Assembly: GCF_000715505.1 (NCBI RefSeq) | Contig: NZ_JHEH01000001.1 | Location: 62,001 to 126,000 of the forward strand | DNA length: 64,000 nucleotides | Direction of reading: 5' to 3' | Source: Thioclava dalianensis | Lineage (GTDB): Bacteria; Pseudomonadota; Alphaproteobacteria; Rhodobacterales; Rhodobacteraceae | Shown here: piece by piece, positions 44,054-53,165 of the stretch | Layout: the number at the start of each line of letters is the position of its first letter | How positions within the stretch are numbered: position 1 is the first letter of the stretch | Notes under the pieces: generated by a model | Seen by the model: only the letters and a program-made list of their open reading frames with translations | Database searches by the model: none | Told to the model about the DNA's origin: nothing | Position numbers and translations under genes: made by a program

Positions 44054-45232
44054 ATGAACGGCGCAGATACCGCCTGGGTCATGACGGCCACGGCACTGGT
44101 GCTTTTGATGACATTACCGGGGCTTGCGCTGTTTTACGGCGGGCTAGTGCGGGCGCGCAATGTGCTCTCGGTCTTCATGCAATGCTTCTCGATTGCGGCC
44201 CTCATGAGCGTGCTCTGGCTGCTCTTTGGCTATTCCATCGCCTTTGGCACGGCCGACCCCTATTGGGGCGGTCTGGGGAAATTCGGGCTGATCGGGGTCA
44301 CGCCCGGCACGCTGAGCGGCTCGATCCCCGAGATCGTCTTCTTCGGCTTTCAGATGACCTTCGCGATCATCACGCCCGCACTGATCGTCGGCGCTTTTGT
44401 CGAGCGGATCAATTATGTCTTCGTGATGATCTTCTCGGGGCTTTGGATGCTGATCGTCTATGCGCCCGTCACCCATTGGATCTGGGGCGGCGGCATGATG
44501 TCGGATGGCGGCATCTTCGGGGCTGTGGGCACGCGCGATTTCGCAGGCGGGATCGTGGTGCATGAGACGGCAGGTCTCGCCGCGCTGGTGCTCGCGCTGA
44601 TGATCGGGCCGCGCGAGAAACGCACCACGCCGCCGCATAATCCGGGCATGGTCGCGATGGGCGCGGGCCTGCTGTGGGTGGGCTGGTTTGGCTTCAACGG
44701 CGGCTCGGCGCTGGCCGCAGATGGCACGGCGGGCATGGCGATCACCGTCACCCATCTGTCGGCGGCGGCCGCCTCGCTCAGCTGGGCGCTTTGGGAGCAC
44801 GTTAAATTTGGCCGCGCCTCGATGGTGGGCCTTGTGACCGGCACGATTGCGGGGCTGGCCTCGATCACCCCGGCGGCGGGCTATGTCGGCCCGCTCGAAG
44901 CGCTGCTGATCGGCTTTGTCGCAGGCATCCTGTGTCAGGAATGCGTGGTCTTGCTGCGCGAGCGCCTGCATGTCGACGACTCGCTCGATGTCTTTGCCGT
45001 GCATGGCGTTGGCGGTATTTTCGGCACGATCATGATTGCAGTTCTGGGCCATGGCAGCATGGTGGCCCAGCTGGGCGCGTTACTCATCGTGGGGGTGTTC
45101 ACCGTGGTGCTGACATGGATCATCGCACGTGTTGTGCGCCTATTCGTGCCGATCCGGGTGAGCCGTGAGCATGAGACGGACGGGCTTGACCTGTCGACCC
45201 ATGGCGAGCGCGCTTATGACATGAACTCGTGA
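44054..45232 (+). CDS. amtB: Ammonium transporter
   Basis: A 392-residue Amt/Rh channel with about 11 membrane helices and no cleaved signal. FYGGLVRARNVLSV, AGGIVVHETAGLAALV and FAVHGVGGIFGTI carry the twin His residues of the pore. The C-terminal tail that binds PII is present. A glnK/PII gene, the usual partner, is missing. A GAGGAGAG ribosome site precedes the ATG. Confidence 0.93.
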   Translation: MNGADTAWVMTATALVLLMTLPGLALFYGGLVRARNVLSVFMQCFSIAALMSVLWLLFGYSIAFGTADPYWGGLGKFGLIGVTPGTLSGSIPEIVFFGFQMTFAIITPALIVGAFVERINYVFVMIFSGLWMLIVYAPVTHWIWGGGMMSDGGIFGAVGTRDFAGGIVVHETAGLAALVLALMIGPREKRTTPPHNPGMVAMGAGLLWVGWFGFNGGSALAADGTAGMAITVTHLSAAAASLSWALWEHVKFGRASMVGLVTGTIAGLASITPAAGYVGPLEALLIGFVAGILCQECVVLLRERLHVDDSLDVFAVHGVGGIFGTIMIAVLGHGSMVAQLGALLIVGVFTVVLTWIIARVVRLFVPIRVSREHETDGLDLSTHGERAYDMNS

Positions 45233-45264
45233 CACGGGTCGCGAGCGGCGCGTCTGCGCGCCGC

Positions 45265-45732
45265 TCACGCCTTTTGCGCGCCCGCTCCGTAAAGCTGGGC
45301 TGCGCGTTTCTCGAAGGCCATCACGATCCGGTTCATCGCCTCGTTGAACACCGCACCGATCACCCCGGCCAAGATCCGATTCTTGAATTCGAAATCCACG
45401 AAGAACGCGACATTGCAGCCGCCCTCTGCGCGGTCTTCAAAAGTCCAGTAGCTCTTGAGATATTTGAACGGGCCGTCGAGATATTCCGTGTCGATCCGGT
45501 TCGCATCGGGGTTGAGCACGACGCGCGAGCCGAATTTCTCGCGAAACACTTTGAACGAGATCACCAGATCGGCCTCGAGCAATTCAGTGCCATTCCCTTG
45601 CGGCTTGCGCGCCCGGATTCGGGCTGCGGAATTCCAGGGGAGAAACTCCGGATAACGCTCGACATCGGCCACCAGGTCGTACATTTGCCGGGCCGTATAG
45701 GGCAGGCTCCGATTTTCGCGATGTTGTGGCAT
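45265..45732 (-). CDS. COQ10/RatA-type START-domain protein
   Basis: A 155-residue polyketide-cyclase/START-fold protein. RSLPYTARQMYDLVADVERYPEFLPWNSAARI is split across the family signature, with the YxxLDGPFKYLKSYWTF strand and VAFFVDFEFKNRILAGVIG helix. Alphaproteobacterial members bind coenzyme Q or its precursors in respiration; a RatA toxin role is the other annotation. ATG at 45732 behind GGGAG. Confidence 0.9.
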   Translation of the reverse strand: MPQHRENRSLPYTARQMYDLVADVERYPEFLPWNSAARIRARKPQGNGTELLEADLVISFKVFREKFGSRVVLNPDANRIDTEYLDGPFKYLKSYWTFEDRAEGGCNVAFFVDFEFKNRILAGVIGAVFNEAMNRIVMAFEKRAAQLYGAGAQKA

Positions 45733-45831
45733 GGGACTCCCGTTTTCTTGCGCCCCTTGATGCGATAAAGCAGGGGGCAAAGGCAAGCCCTGCCCCCGCA
45801 TTCCTGCCCATCTGACAAGAGGCCCCGGACC

Positions 45832-46380
45832 ATGTCGCACATTCCCTATGAGATCGATCAGATGATCTCGGCCAAGCAGATCGCAGCGCGTGTCGAGGCG
45901 CTTGCCCGCGAGATCACGCAAAACTACGCCGATACCGACAAGCTGGTCGTGGTGGGCCTACTGCGCGGCTCATTCGTGTTCATCGCCGATCTGGTGCGCG
46001 AGATAGATCTGCCCATCGAGGTCGATTTCCTCGAGGCCTCTTCCTATGGCGACGGAATGCAAAGCTCCCGCGAGGTGCGCATTCTCAAGGACCTGCGTGC
46101 CGGGATCGAGGGGCGCGATGTGCTGGTGGTCGAGGATATCGTGGATACCGGCTTCACCCTGCGCCATGTGATGGGGCTGTTGCGTGCGCGCGGCCCAAAC
46201 AAGCTTGAATGCTGCGCGCTCCTCGATAAACCCTCGCGGCGCGAGGCCGATGTCTCTGCGACATGGATCGGCTTTGAGATCCCCGATGAATTTGTCGTGG
46301 GCTATGGCATCGATTATGCCCAACGCAATCGCAACCTGCCTTTCATCGGCAAGGTGCGCTTCACGGATGCGCCGGAATGA
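45832..46380 (+). CDS. hpt: Hypoxanthine phosphoribosyltransferase
   Basis: Salvages hypoxanthine/guanine to IMP/GMP. 182 residues, type I PRTase fold, PRPP-binding loop [16 protein letters not shown] and [15 protein letters not shown], with [18 protein letters not shown] at the C-terminus. Overlaps the next small gene by ATGA. Confidence 0.95.
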   Translation: MSHIPYEIDQMISAKQIAARVEALAREITQNYADTDKLVVVGLLRGSFVFIADLVREIDLPIEVDFLEASSYGDGMQSSREVRILKDLRAGIEGRDVLVVEDIVDTGFTLRHVMGLLRARGPNKLECCALLDKPSRREADVSATWIGFEIPDEFVVGYGIDYAQRNRNLPFIGKVRFTDAPE

Positions 46381-46559
46381 ACTTCATGTGGCTGATGCGG
46401 ATGGCGCGCTGGGTGCGCCGCCCGCCCTCGATGCTTCAGGTCAAGATCGTGGCCGTGGTCATCGTGATCGTGATCGCCCTGGTCGCGCTCGACTGGCTGG
46501 GCCTCTGGCCCGACTGGGCGCGCATGGACCCGCGCGCGATGCGCCATATCCGGCCCTGA
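46377..46559 (+). CDS. Small membrane protein after hpt
   Basis: A 60-residue product with a basic N-terminus ([15 protein letters not shown]), one membrane helix ([20 protein letters not shown]) and a short tail. Coupled to hpt by a 4-base overlap. No known function. Confidence 0.65.
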   Translation: MNFMWLMRMARWVRRPPSMLQVKIVAVVIVIVIALVALDWLGLWPDWARMDPRAMRHIRP

Positions 46560-46568
46560 GCCGGGCGC

Positions 46569-47102
46569 TCAGCGCGTCTGCGCCTCTTCAAGGATCGGAC
46601 GCAGGCGCTGCGCGATTACCCGCTCCGTCACCGGGCCTGCGAAGCGAAACAACACCTTGCCCTGACCGTCGATCACAAACGTCTCGGGCACGCCGTAGAC
46701 CCCCCAATTGAGCGCCATTTGCCCTTTCGGATCAGCGCCCAGCTCGGCATAAGGATTGCCCATCTCGCGCAGGAACCCCTGCGCATTTGCGGGCGCATCC
46801 TTGTAATTGACGCCAAAGATCTCGACCCCCTCGCGTGCGAGTGCCTCGAGATTGGGATGCTCGACGCGGCACGGCGCACACCACGAGGCCCAGAAATTTA
46901 CCAGCTTGATCTTGCCATCGCGCAGATCGGCATCGGTGAAAGGCTTGGCGCCCGGGAAGGCCTCGATCTGCACGGGCGGTGCGAATTTGCCCGCAAAAGC
47001 CGTCGGAAGCTGGCTCGGGTCGTCGCGATTCATCCCCCAGATGAACATTCCCGCAAGGGCCGCAAACGCGAGCGGTGGCAATAGCATCAGCGGCTTAACC
47101 AT
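46569..47102 (-). CDS. ccmG: Thiol:disulfide interchange protein CcmG/DsbE
   Basis: A 177-residue periplasmic thioredoxin anchored by an N-terminal helix. It keeps apocytochrome c cysteines reduced for haem attachment. NFWASWCAPCRVEHPNLEAL has the CAPC site, and YGVPETFVIDGQGKV the cis-Pro. Start at ATG 47102; overlaps ccmD by 8 bases. Confidence 0.94.
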   Translation of the reverse strand: MVKPLMLLPPLAFAALAGMFIWGMNRDDPSQLPTAFAGKFAPPVQIEAFPGAKPFTDADLRDGKIKLVNFWASWCAPCRVEHPNLEALAREGVEIFGVNYKDAPANAQGFLREMGNPYAELGADPKGQMALNWGVYGVPETFVIDGQGKVLFRFAGPVTERVIAQRLRPILEEAQTR

Positions 47103-47313
47103 TGGACATCCTCTCGCGCCGCGCCTCGGCCTCGGCCAGCGCCCGCTTGACGCGCGCGCTTCGCCACAGGCTGATCGCGACGAGGGCAATCAGTAAAATC
47201 AGCGTCGCACTCCACGCGATATTGACCGTATAGGTGTAGGATTTGACGGACGGATCGACGAGGACCACACCGCCTTCGGTGATCGTGCCGGGGGTCTGCG
47301 CGGTCTCGCTCAT
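47095..47313 (-). CDS. ccmD: Haem exporter protein CcmD
   Basis: A 72-residue one-helix protein (YTVNIAWSATLILLIALVAI) with a charged C-terminal tail; assists release of holo-CcmE from CcmABC. Longer than the typical CcmD of about 50 residues because of an N-terminal extension before the helix. Identified by position between ccmC and ccmG. Confidence 0.85.
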   Translation of the reverse strand: MSETAQTPGTITEGGVVLVDPSVKSYTYTVNIAWSATLILLIALVAISLWRSARVKRALAEAEARRERMSNG

Positions 47314-48038
47314 GCCATGCGCTCCCGTTGCTGCAACGCGCCCAGACGGCGCAGCCGGATCTCTGTGCGGGTGCGGATCAGCACCAGAGCCACGAAGAAG
47401 AACACAAAGCCCGCGATACACAGCAAAAGCGGGAACCAATAGACATCCGCAATATGCTTTTGCTTGTCGAGCGACAGCGTCGCCCCCTGATGCAGCCCCT
47501 GATTCCAGAAATTCGCCGCATAGCGCGAGAGCACCGCAAAGACCGCGCCCACAAGGCATAGCACGCCCGTCAGATCGGCGGCGGTGTCTGGATCCTCAAC
47601 CGCAGCCCAAAGCGCGATATAGCCCAGATAGAACAGGAACAGGATCAGAAACGAGGTCAGCCGCGGATCCCATTCCCACCATGTCCCCCACATAGGCTCG
47701 CCCCAGACCGCACCTGTGATCAGCGCGATCAGCGTCATCACAGCCCCGATGGGGGCGGCCGCCCGCGCAGCCAAGGCCGAGACATGGTGGCGCCGGATCA
47801 GCCAGATCAGCGAGGTCACCAGCATCATCCCCCAGATGTTGATTGCCATCATCGCGGCGGGCACATGGACATAGATCACCTTCACCGAGCCGCCGAAATT
47901 CTCCGCATTGGGCACGAAGAAATAGCCCCAGACCATGCCGCTGAGCAGACAGATCGCGGCCAGCGCAATCACATAGGGCAGCACACGCCCGGACAGGCGC
48001 ATGAACTTGACGGGGTTTGCATATTCCCAGATCGACAT
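47310..48038 (-). CDS. ccmC: Haem exporter/transfer protein CcmC
   Basis: A 242-residue six-helix inner-membrane protein that hands haem to CcmE. The tryptophan-rich haem motif is WGTWWEWDPRLTS; the two His ligands sit in YVHVPAAMMAIN and the later SRYAANFWNQGLHQGA loop. Start at ATG 48038. Confidence 0.95.
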   Translation of the reverse strand: MSIWEYANPVKFMRLSGRVLPYVIALAAICLLSGMVWGYFFVPNAENFGGSVKVIYVHVPAAMMAINIWGMMLVTSLIWLIRRHHVSALAARAAAPIGAVMTLIALITGAVWGEPMWGTWWEWDPRLTSFLILFLFYLGYIALWAAVEDPDTAADLTGVLCLVGAVFAVLSRYAANFWNQGLHQGATLSLDKQKHIADVYWFPLLLCIAGFVFFFVALVLIRTRTEIRLRRLGALQQRERMA

Positions 48039-48099
48039 GGGGCCTCTGCTCTTTGATCGCCTCTCTCGGGCGTCTCTATCATGTTTCGCGCGGATGGCT

Positions 48100-48756
48100 C
48101 TAGCGCAGATTGACGCGGATTGCGGCGGCAGCCGCAAAGGGGATGAGAGCGACGCTCGCCGCCGTAATACCAGCCAGCATCAGGAGCGGGATCTGCGTGG
48201 CCATGCCCTGCGCCCCGCGGCTCACCAACTCTGCGCCGAAAATCAGGGTCGGGACGTAGAAGGGCAAGACCAGCAAGGACAACAAAAGCCCGCCCCGTTT
48301 GAGCCCGACCGTCAGCGCCGCCCCAAACGTGCCCAGCACCGAGAGCGCGGGCGTGCCCAGCAACAGCGACAGCACCAGCCAGCCCTGCGCATCCCCCGGC
48401 AGATGCAGCAACAGCCCAAAGACCGGCGCTGCGATCACCAAGGGCAGCCCCGTCGTCAGCCAATGGGCCAAAGCCTTCATCACGACCACTCCCTCAAGCG
48501 GGATCGGCGCGCTCACCAGAAGATCGAGCGAGCCATCCTCGTAATCCAGCGCGAAAATGCGATCCAATGAGAGCAGGCAGGCCAGCAAAGCGCCCAGCCA
48601 CAAGATCCCCGGTGCAATCCGCGCCAGAATATCGCCCTGCGGCCCGACCCCGAACGGCACGAGCGTCACCACGATCAGGAAAAACGCAAGCCCCAGCCCA
48701 AAGCCGCCGCCCGCGCGCACCGCCAGCCGTAGATCCCGGATCAACAACGCGATCAT
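48100..48756 (-). CDS. ccmB: Haem exporter protein CcmB
   Basis: A 218-residue six-helix membrane subunit of the CcmAB exporter. LLIRDLRLAVRAGGGFGL, VPFGVGPQGDILARIAPGI and EDGSLDLLVSAPIPLEGVV are family motifs. Separated from ccmA by 181 bases that hold a repeat. Confidence 0.93.
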   Translation of the reverse strand: MIALLIRDLRLAVRAGGGFGLGLAFFLIVVTLVPFGVGPQGDILARIAPGILWLGALLACLLSLDRIFALDYEDGSLDLLVSAPIPLEGVVVMKALAHWLTTGLPLVIAAPVFGLLLHLPGDAQGWLVLSLLLGTPALSVLGTFGAALTVGLKRGGLLLSLLVLPFYVPTLIFGAELVSRGAQGMATQIPLLMLAGITAASVALIPFAAAAAIRVNLR

Positions 48757-48828
48757 GCCAGACCTCGCGCGGCCCAGAGCGACCGGAGGGCGCTGCCCCC
48801 CTCGGACAAACCCCGCAGGGCTTTGCCA

Positions 48829-48912
48829 GCCCCCCCCGGGATATTTGGCTCAAGAGGACGGAAGGCGTCCTGATCTTCGACTTGATATAAATATCCCCGC
48901 CGGAGGCTCCCC
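48829..48912. repeat. Structured intergenic repeat element
   Basis: Nested inverted repeats: GGATATTT (48839-48846) with AAATATCC (48889-48896), TCAAG (48850-48854) with CTTGA (48881-48885), and AGGACG (48855-48860) with CGTCCT (48866-48871). The right end, read on the minus strand (GCCTCCGGCGGGGATATTT), looks like the CCTCCGGCGGG-x-TATTT element often seen between genes in Rhodobacterales. Confidence 0.6.
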
Positions 48913-48937
48913 AGCGTGCAGAGGCGCTGAGGGGCGA

Positions 48938-49585
48938 TCACGAGAGCACCTCGTCAAAGGCGCCAGAGATGCCGCCCGCCTCGGGCGCGCGGGCTTTGTA
49001 AGGGGTCAGGTCAAGATCGCGGGAAGACACCAGCCCGAGATCGATATGGGTGGCCATAAGTGCCGATCCGCCCTGCCCCAGATGATCCGCGATCACGCGC
49101 GCGAAAAGGGCAACGGAGTCCGTATCAAGCGACACCGTCGGCTCATCGAGCATCCAGATCGGGCGACCGGTCACCAGCAAACGAGCCAAACCCAAGCGGC
49201 GTTTCTGGCCTGCCGAGAGGCTGTTTGCGGGGCGTTCGGCCAAGGTCTCGAGGTTCATTTGAGACAGCGGCTCCGAGATATCACGCGTGCCATGGACCGC
49301 GGCCCAGAACCGCAGGTTCTCGGCCACGCTCAGCGTCGCTTTGATCCCGTCGGAATGGGCGGCATAGGCGATGCTTTCGGGCGGCACCGAGACCTCGCCC
49401 GCGAGCGCTGGTTGCAGGCCTGCCAGCGTGCGCAGCAAGGTGGTCTTTCCGATGCCATTGGGGCCGCGCAGCACCAGCGCCTCACCCGGTGCAAGCGCAA
49501 AGCTTACCCCTTCGAGCACCGCAAGACCGCCACGCGCCACGGCGAGGTTCTCGACGCGGAGACCGCTGGCCGGGTCCGCCGCCAT
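48938..49585 (-). CDS. ccmA: Haem exporter ATP-binding protein CcmA
   Basis: A 215-residue ABC ATPase. Walker [13 protein letters not shown], signature [14 protein letters not shown], Walker [13 protein letters not shown]. Start at ATG 49585; works with CcmB. Read together with the preceding small gene. Confidence 0.94.
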   Translation of the reverse strand: MAADPASGLRVENLAVARGGLAVLEGVSFALAPGEALVLRGPNGIGKTTLLRTLAGLQPALAGEVSVPPESIAYAAHSDGIKATLSVAENLRFWAAVHGTRDISEPLSQMNLETLAERPANSLSAGQKRRLGLARLLVTGRPIWMLDEPTVSLDTDSVALFARVIADHLGQGGSALMATHIDLGLVSSRDLDLTPYKARAPEAGGISGAFDEVLS

Positions 49586-49589
49586 GGGC

Positions 49590-49958
49590 TCAGCCCGCCT
49601 CCGGCATGGCAAGCAACGCGCAGCCGATCCGGCGGCCTTCGGAGAGCAGCACATTGTAGCTGCGCGCGGCTGTGGGCGTGGCCATCGCCTCGCACATGAT
49701 GCCGCGCTCCTCGAGTGTATCGAGCATCTCATGCGGCAGGTGCGACAGCTCGGCTCCCGTGCCGATGAACAGAAGGTCAATCTGCCCGGCCAGCGCCAGC
49801 AGCGCTGCGGTATCGTCAAAGCCGCCCCAGACGCCTTTGCGATCCGCCATCAGCCACAGATTGCCCGAATGCACCTCTCCCGCGACCCGGAAAAATCCCG
49901 GGCCATATCCGTCGATCGGCAGCGAGTTGCCGAAATTGGCCTCAGTCAGTAGCGACAT
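49590..49958 (-). CDS. Mth938-like domain protein
   Basis: A 122-residue protein of the Mth938/NDUFAF3-like fold ([51 protein letters not shown]). Commonly follows secF in alphaproteobacteria; mitochondrial relatives help assemble complex I. Function here unproven. Start at ATG 49958, overlapping secF by 17 bases. Confidence 0.85.
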   Translation of the reverse strand: MSLLTEANFGNSLPIDGYGPGFFRVAGEVHSGNLWLMADRKGVWGGFDDTAALLALAGQIDLLFIGTGAELSHLPHEMLDTLEERGIMCEAMATPTAARSYNVLLSEGRRIGCALLAMPEAG

Positions 49959-50922
49959 CCGTTTTCTCGAAGAACTTCTCGGAAGGGTCCTTCTTCTCCT
50001 TGTTGCGATCGAGACCGATGAACAAAACGATGTTCTTGGCGACATAGACCGAGGAATATGTCCCTACGATCACGCCCCAGGTCATTGCGAAGACGAAGTT
50101 ACGGATCACGTCGCCGCCCAGCACCAAAAGCGCAATCAGCGCCAGCAGCGTCGTGCCACTGGTCATCACGGTGCGCGAGAGCGTCTCGTTGACCGACACG
50201 TTCATGACATCGCGCAGCGGCATCTTTTTGTACTTCACGAGGTTTTCGCGCAGCCGGTCAAAGACGACCACGGTGTCGTTGATCGAATAGCCCAAGATCG
50301 TGAGCAAGGCCGCGATGATCGACAGATCGAACCTGAGCTGGAAGAGCGAGAAAATGCCAACCGTCACCGTCACGTCATGGATCAGTGCGGCAACAGCCCC
50401 CAATGAGAACTGCCACTCAAATCGCAGCCAGACATAGATCAGGATCGCCGCGACAGCCGCGAGCACGGACCAGACCGCCGTCCAGACCAGCTCTCCCGAG
50501 ACCTTCGGGCCGATGGATTCGGTCGAGGTGATCTTGACGTCCTTGTTGACCTTTTGCAGCGCGCTCAGCACATCTGCTTGGGTCTGGGGCGAGATCGCCT
50601 CCTGCCCGTCCTGCGCCTGAATGCGCACGGTGGCCACGTGCTGATCGGCCCGGAAGTTCGGATCAAAGACCTGCGTGATCGCGACATCGCCCAGCCCCAG
50701 AGGCGCGATTGCTTCGCGATACTGGCCGACATCGACGGGAATATCGCTCTCGGTGCGGATCGTGGTGCCGCCCCGGAAGTCGATCCCGAGATTGAGCCCC
50801 ATGGTCAGCACCAGAACGATCGAGGCCAGCACCATGAAGACCGAGAAACCGAACGTGGCCCTCTGATGGCGGAAGAAATCGAAATTGGTCGTATCCGGGA
50901 CCAGTTTTAGACGGAATGCCAT
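49942..50922 (-). CDS. secF: Protein translocase subunit SecF
   Basis: A 326-residue six-helix membrane protein that uses proton-motive force to help Sec export. GLNLGIDFRGGTTIRT in the first periplasmic part, AAILIYVWLRFEWQFSLGA, and ILGYSINDTVVVFDRLREN are hallmarks. Confidence 0.96.
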   Translation of the reverse strand: MAFRLKLVPDTTNFDFFRHQRATFGFSVFMVLASIVLVLTMGLNLGIDFRGGTTIRTESDIPVDVGQYREAIAPLGLGDVAITQVFDPNFRADQHVATVRIQAQDGQEAISPQTQADVLSALQKVNKDVKITSTESIGPKVSGELVWTAVWSVLAAVAAILIYVWLRFEWQFSLGAVAALIHDVTVTVGIFSLFQLRFDLSIIAALLTILGYSINDTVVVFDRLRENLVKYKKMPLRDVMNVSVNETLSRTVMTSGTTLLALIALLVLGGDVIRNFVFAMTWGVIVGTYSSVYVAKNIVLFIGLDRNKEKKDPSEKFFEKTDVATD

Positions 50923-50934
50923 GTGTCTGCTCCC

Positions 50935-52605
50935 TTACAGGTTGAGTTCTTTGGGCCGCTTGCGCGCGAACCAGATGGTGACGAACAGTCGGGTGACCCA
51001 GATCGCGGTGAAGACCGAGGTGATGATACCGATCAGGAAGGTCACAGCAAAGCCCCGCACCGGACCTGCGCCCAGCACGAACAAGATCACAGCCGTCAGG
51101 AAGGTAGTGACGTTGGCATCGACAATCGCCGACATCGCCCGTTCATAGCCCAGCTCGATGGCGCGGGCGGCCTTGCCCTTCTTGGTGTTTCGCAGCTCCT
51201 CTCGGATCCGCTCGAACACAAGCACGTTGGCATCGACCGCAGTGCCCATCGTGAGCACGATCCCCGCGATCCCCGGCAATGTCAGCGTGCCGCCGATCAG
51301 CGACATGATCGCGAAGATCAGCGCGATGTTGATCCCCAGCGCCAGCGAGGCGAAGAAGCCAAAGAGGCCATAAGAGGCGATCATGAAGCCCACGACCGCG
51401 ACGGCACCCACGACGGCGGCCAGCTTGCCGGCCCGGATCGAATCCGCGCCAAGCTCTGGGCCGATGGTGCGTTCTTCGAGGAAGGTCATCGAGGCGGGCA
51501 ACGCGCCTGCGCGCAGCAAAAGCGCCAGATCGGTTGCTTCCTTGACGGTGAAGCGCCCCGTAATGATCCCCGAGCCGCCTGCGATATGCGATTGGATCGT
51601 GGGGGCCGAGATCACCTTATTGTCGAGCACGATGGCAAAGGGCTTGCCGATATTGGCCTGCGTGTAATCGCCAAAGGTCCGCGCCGCCGAGACGTTGAAG
51701 CGGAACGCCACCGCCGGATAGCCGTTTTGATCGGTATCGGGGCGCGCATCGGTCAGATCCTCGCCGCTCACGACGGGCGTGCTGTCGAGCACGTAATAGA
51801 GCCCCTTCTGATCGGACGACGGCAAAACTTCCTGCCCCGGGCTCACGGTCGCGTTCGGGTTCGATGTGGTCGAGATCACCGAGTTGAAAGTGAGCTTGGC
51901 GGTTGTCCCGATGAGCTGCTTGAGCTCTTGTGCCGATTTCAGACCCGGCACCTGGATCAGGATCCGGTCGCCACCCTCGCGTACGATGGTGGGCTCACGG
52001 GTGCCCGCCGCATCGATCCGGCGCCGCACGATTTCGAGCGATTGCTGCAAGGTGCGATCATCGGTCGCGGCTTTCTCGGCATCCGAGAGCTGAATGACAA
52101 GCTGGTCATTTTGCACCGTGATCGAGAGCGTCTTCTGGCCAACACCGGTCAGAGAAGAGACCGGATTGTTGAGCGTCTCTGCAATCTGAAGCGCCTTTTG
52201 CATCTGATCGGCATTGCCGATGCGGATGCGCAGCACGCCCGGATCGGCCTTAATGCGGCGGATCGCGCCCAGCGTCGAGCGCTGCTCGGACAGCGCCTTG
52301 CGGAATTCCGGCCAGAGCGAATCCACGCGGCTTTTATAGACATCGGCCACATTGACCTGCGCCAGAAGTTGCGCCCCGCCCCGCAGATCCAAGCCAAGAT
52401 TGACCAGCTCAGAGGGCATCCAATCGGGCCATCCCGCCTGCGCCTCTTTCTGCGCATCGGTCTGCGCTCCGTTCTTGGTCAGGGCCGCGAGTGCGTCATT
52501 ATGCCCCTCGACCCGGTTGTAAAAGACGTTCGGCAACGCAAAAACGATCCCTGCCAAGATAATGGCAAGGATCAGCACGCGCTTCCACAGCGGGATCTGC
52601 AACAT
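50935..52605 (-). CDS. secD: Protein translocase subunit SecD
   Basis: A 556-residue membrane protein with a large periplasmic domain after TM1 (NLGLDLRGGAQLLAQV) and five C-terminal helices (GIAGIVLTMGTAVDANVLVFERIREE). Twelve bases before secF, second in yajC-secD-secF. Confidence 0.96.
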   Translation of the reverse strand: MLQIPLWKRVLILAIILAGIVFALPNVFYNRVEGHNDALAALTKNGAQTDAQKEAQAGWPDWMPSELVNLGLDLRGGAQLLAQVNVADVYKSRVDSLWPEFRKALSEQRSTLGAIRRIKADPGVLRIRIGNADQMQKALQIAETLNNPVSSLTGVGQKTLSITVQNDQLVIQLSDAEKAATDDRTLQQSLEIVRRRIDAAGTREPTIVREGGDRILIQVPGLKSAQELKQLIGTTAKLTFNSVISTTSNPNATVSPGQEVLPSSDQKGLYYVLDSTPVVSGEDLTDARPDTDQNGYPAVAFRFNVSAARTFGDYTQANIGKPFAIVLDNKVISAPTIQSHIAGGSGIITGRFTVKEATDLALLLRAGALPASMTFLEERTIGPELGADSIRAGKLAAVVGAVAVVGFMIASYGLFGFFASLALGINIALIFAIMSLIGGTLTLPGIAGIVLTMGTAVDANVLVFERIREELRNTKKGKAARAIELGYERAMSAIVDANVTTFLTAVILFVLGAGPVRGFAVTFLIGIITSVFTAIWVTRLFVTIWFARKRPKELNL

Positions 52606-52626
52606 GGGCGATAGGCTTTCGGTTTG

Positions 52627-52965
52627 TTATTCGGCGCTCTTGGCGGGCTCGGTCTTGGAGATAACCTGAACGATGGTCGATTTGATGACACGGACCTTCA
52701 CGCCCTGAGCGATCTCAACCTCGACTTCGCCATCGTCGCGCAGATGCGACACTTTGCCAAGAATCCCGCCTTGCGTGATGACTTGGTCACCGCGCCGAAG
52801 CGCCTCAACCATCGCTTTGTGTTCCTTGACCTTTTTCTGCTGCGGCCGGATCATCAGGAAGTAGACGATCACGAAAATCAGGATCAGTGGCAGGAATTGC
52901 CCGAAAGCTGCGATCGGGCTGGCGGAACCGCCAGCGGCTTGGGCGAATGCGGGAGTTACGAACAT
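52627..52965 (-). CDS. yajC: Preprotein translocase subunit YajC
   Basis: A 112-residue protein with one N-terminal helix (LPLILIFVIVYFLMIRPQQ) and the diagnostic MIRPQQKKVKEH and RRGDQVITQGGILGKV. Accessory to SecDF. ATG at 52965; the divergent mazG lies 200 bases away. Confidence 0.95.
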   Translation of the reverse strand: MFVTPAFAQAAGGSASPIAAFGQFLPLILIFVIVYFLMIRPQQKKVKEHKAMVEALRRGDQVITQGGILGKVSHLRDDGEVEVEIAQGVKVRVIKSTIVQVISKTEPAKSAE

Positions 52966-53165
52966 TTTGTGGTCCTTTGTCGTTGGGCCTTGGGGGCGAT
53001 TGCCCCGAACTGTCGGCGCGCACACTATCCGTGGCCTCTGCGCTTGGCAAGGCGATGGCGGGGCCTGTTTCAGCCTATTCACGCCCCGATGATGCCCGGT
53101 GTGGTGGACTTTGGGCGCCGACCCCGTCTAGGGTCCGCGCGTCCTCAGCCTACGGAGCGTGATCC

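Noticed and set aside
50923-52614. 563-codon open frame on the plus strand opposite secD
   Set aside because: Shadow of secD in the antisense frame; composition is Arg/Asp/Gln-rich and repetitive with no domain.
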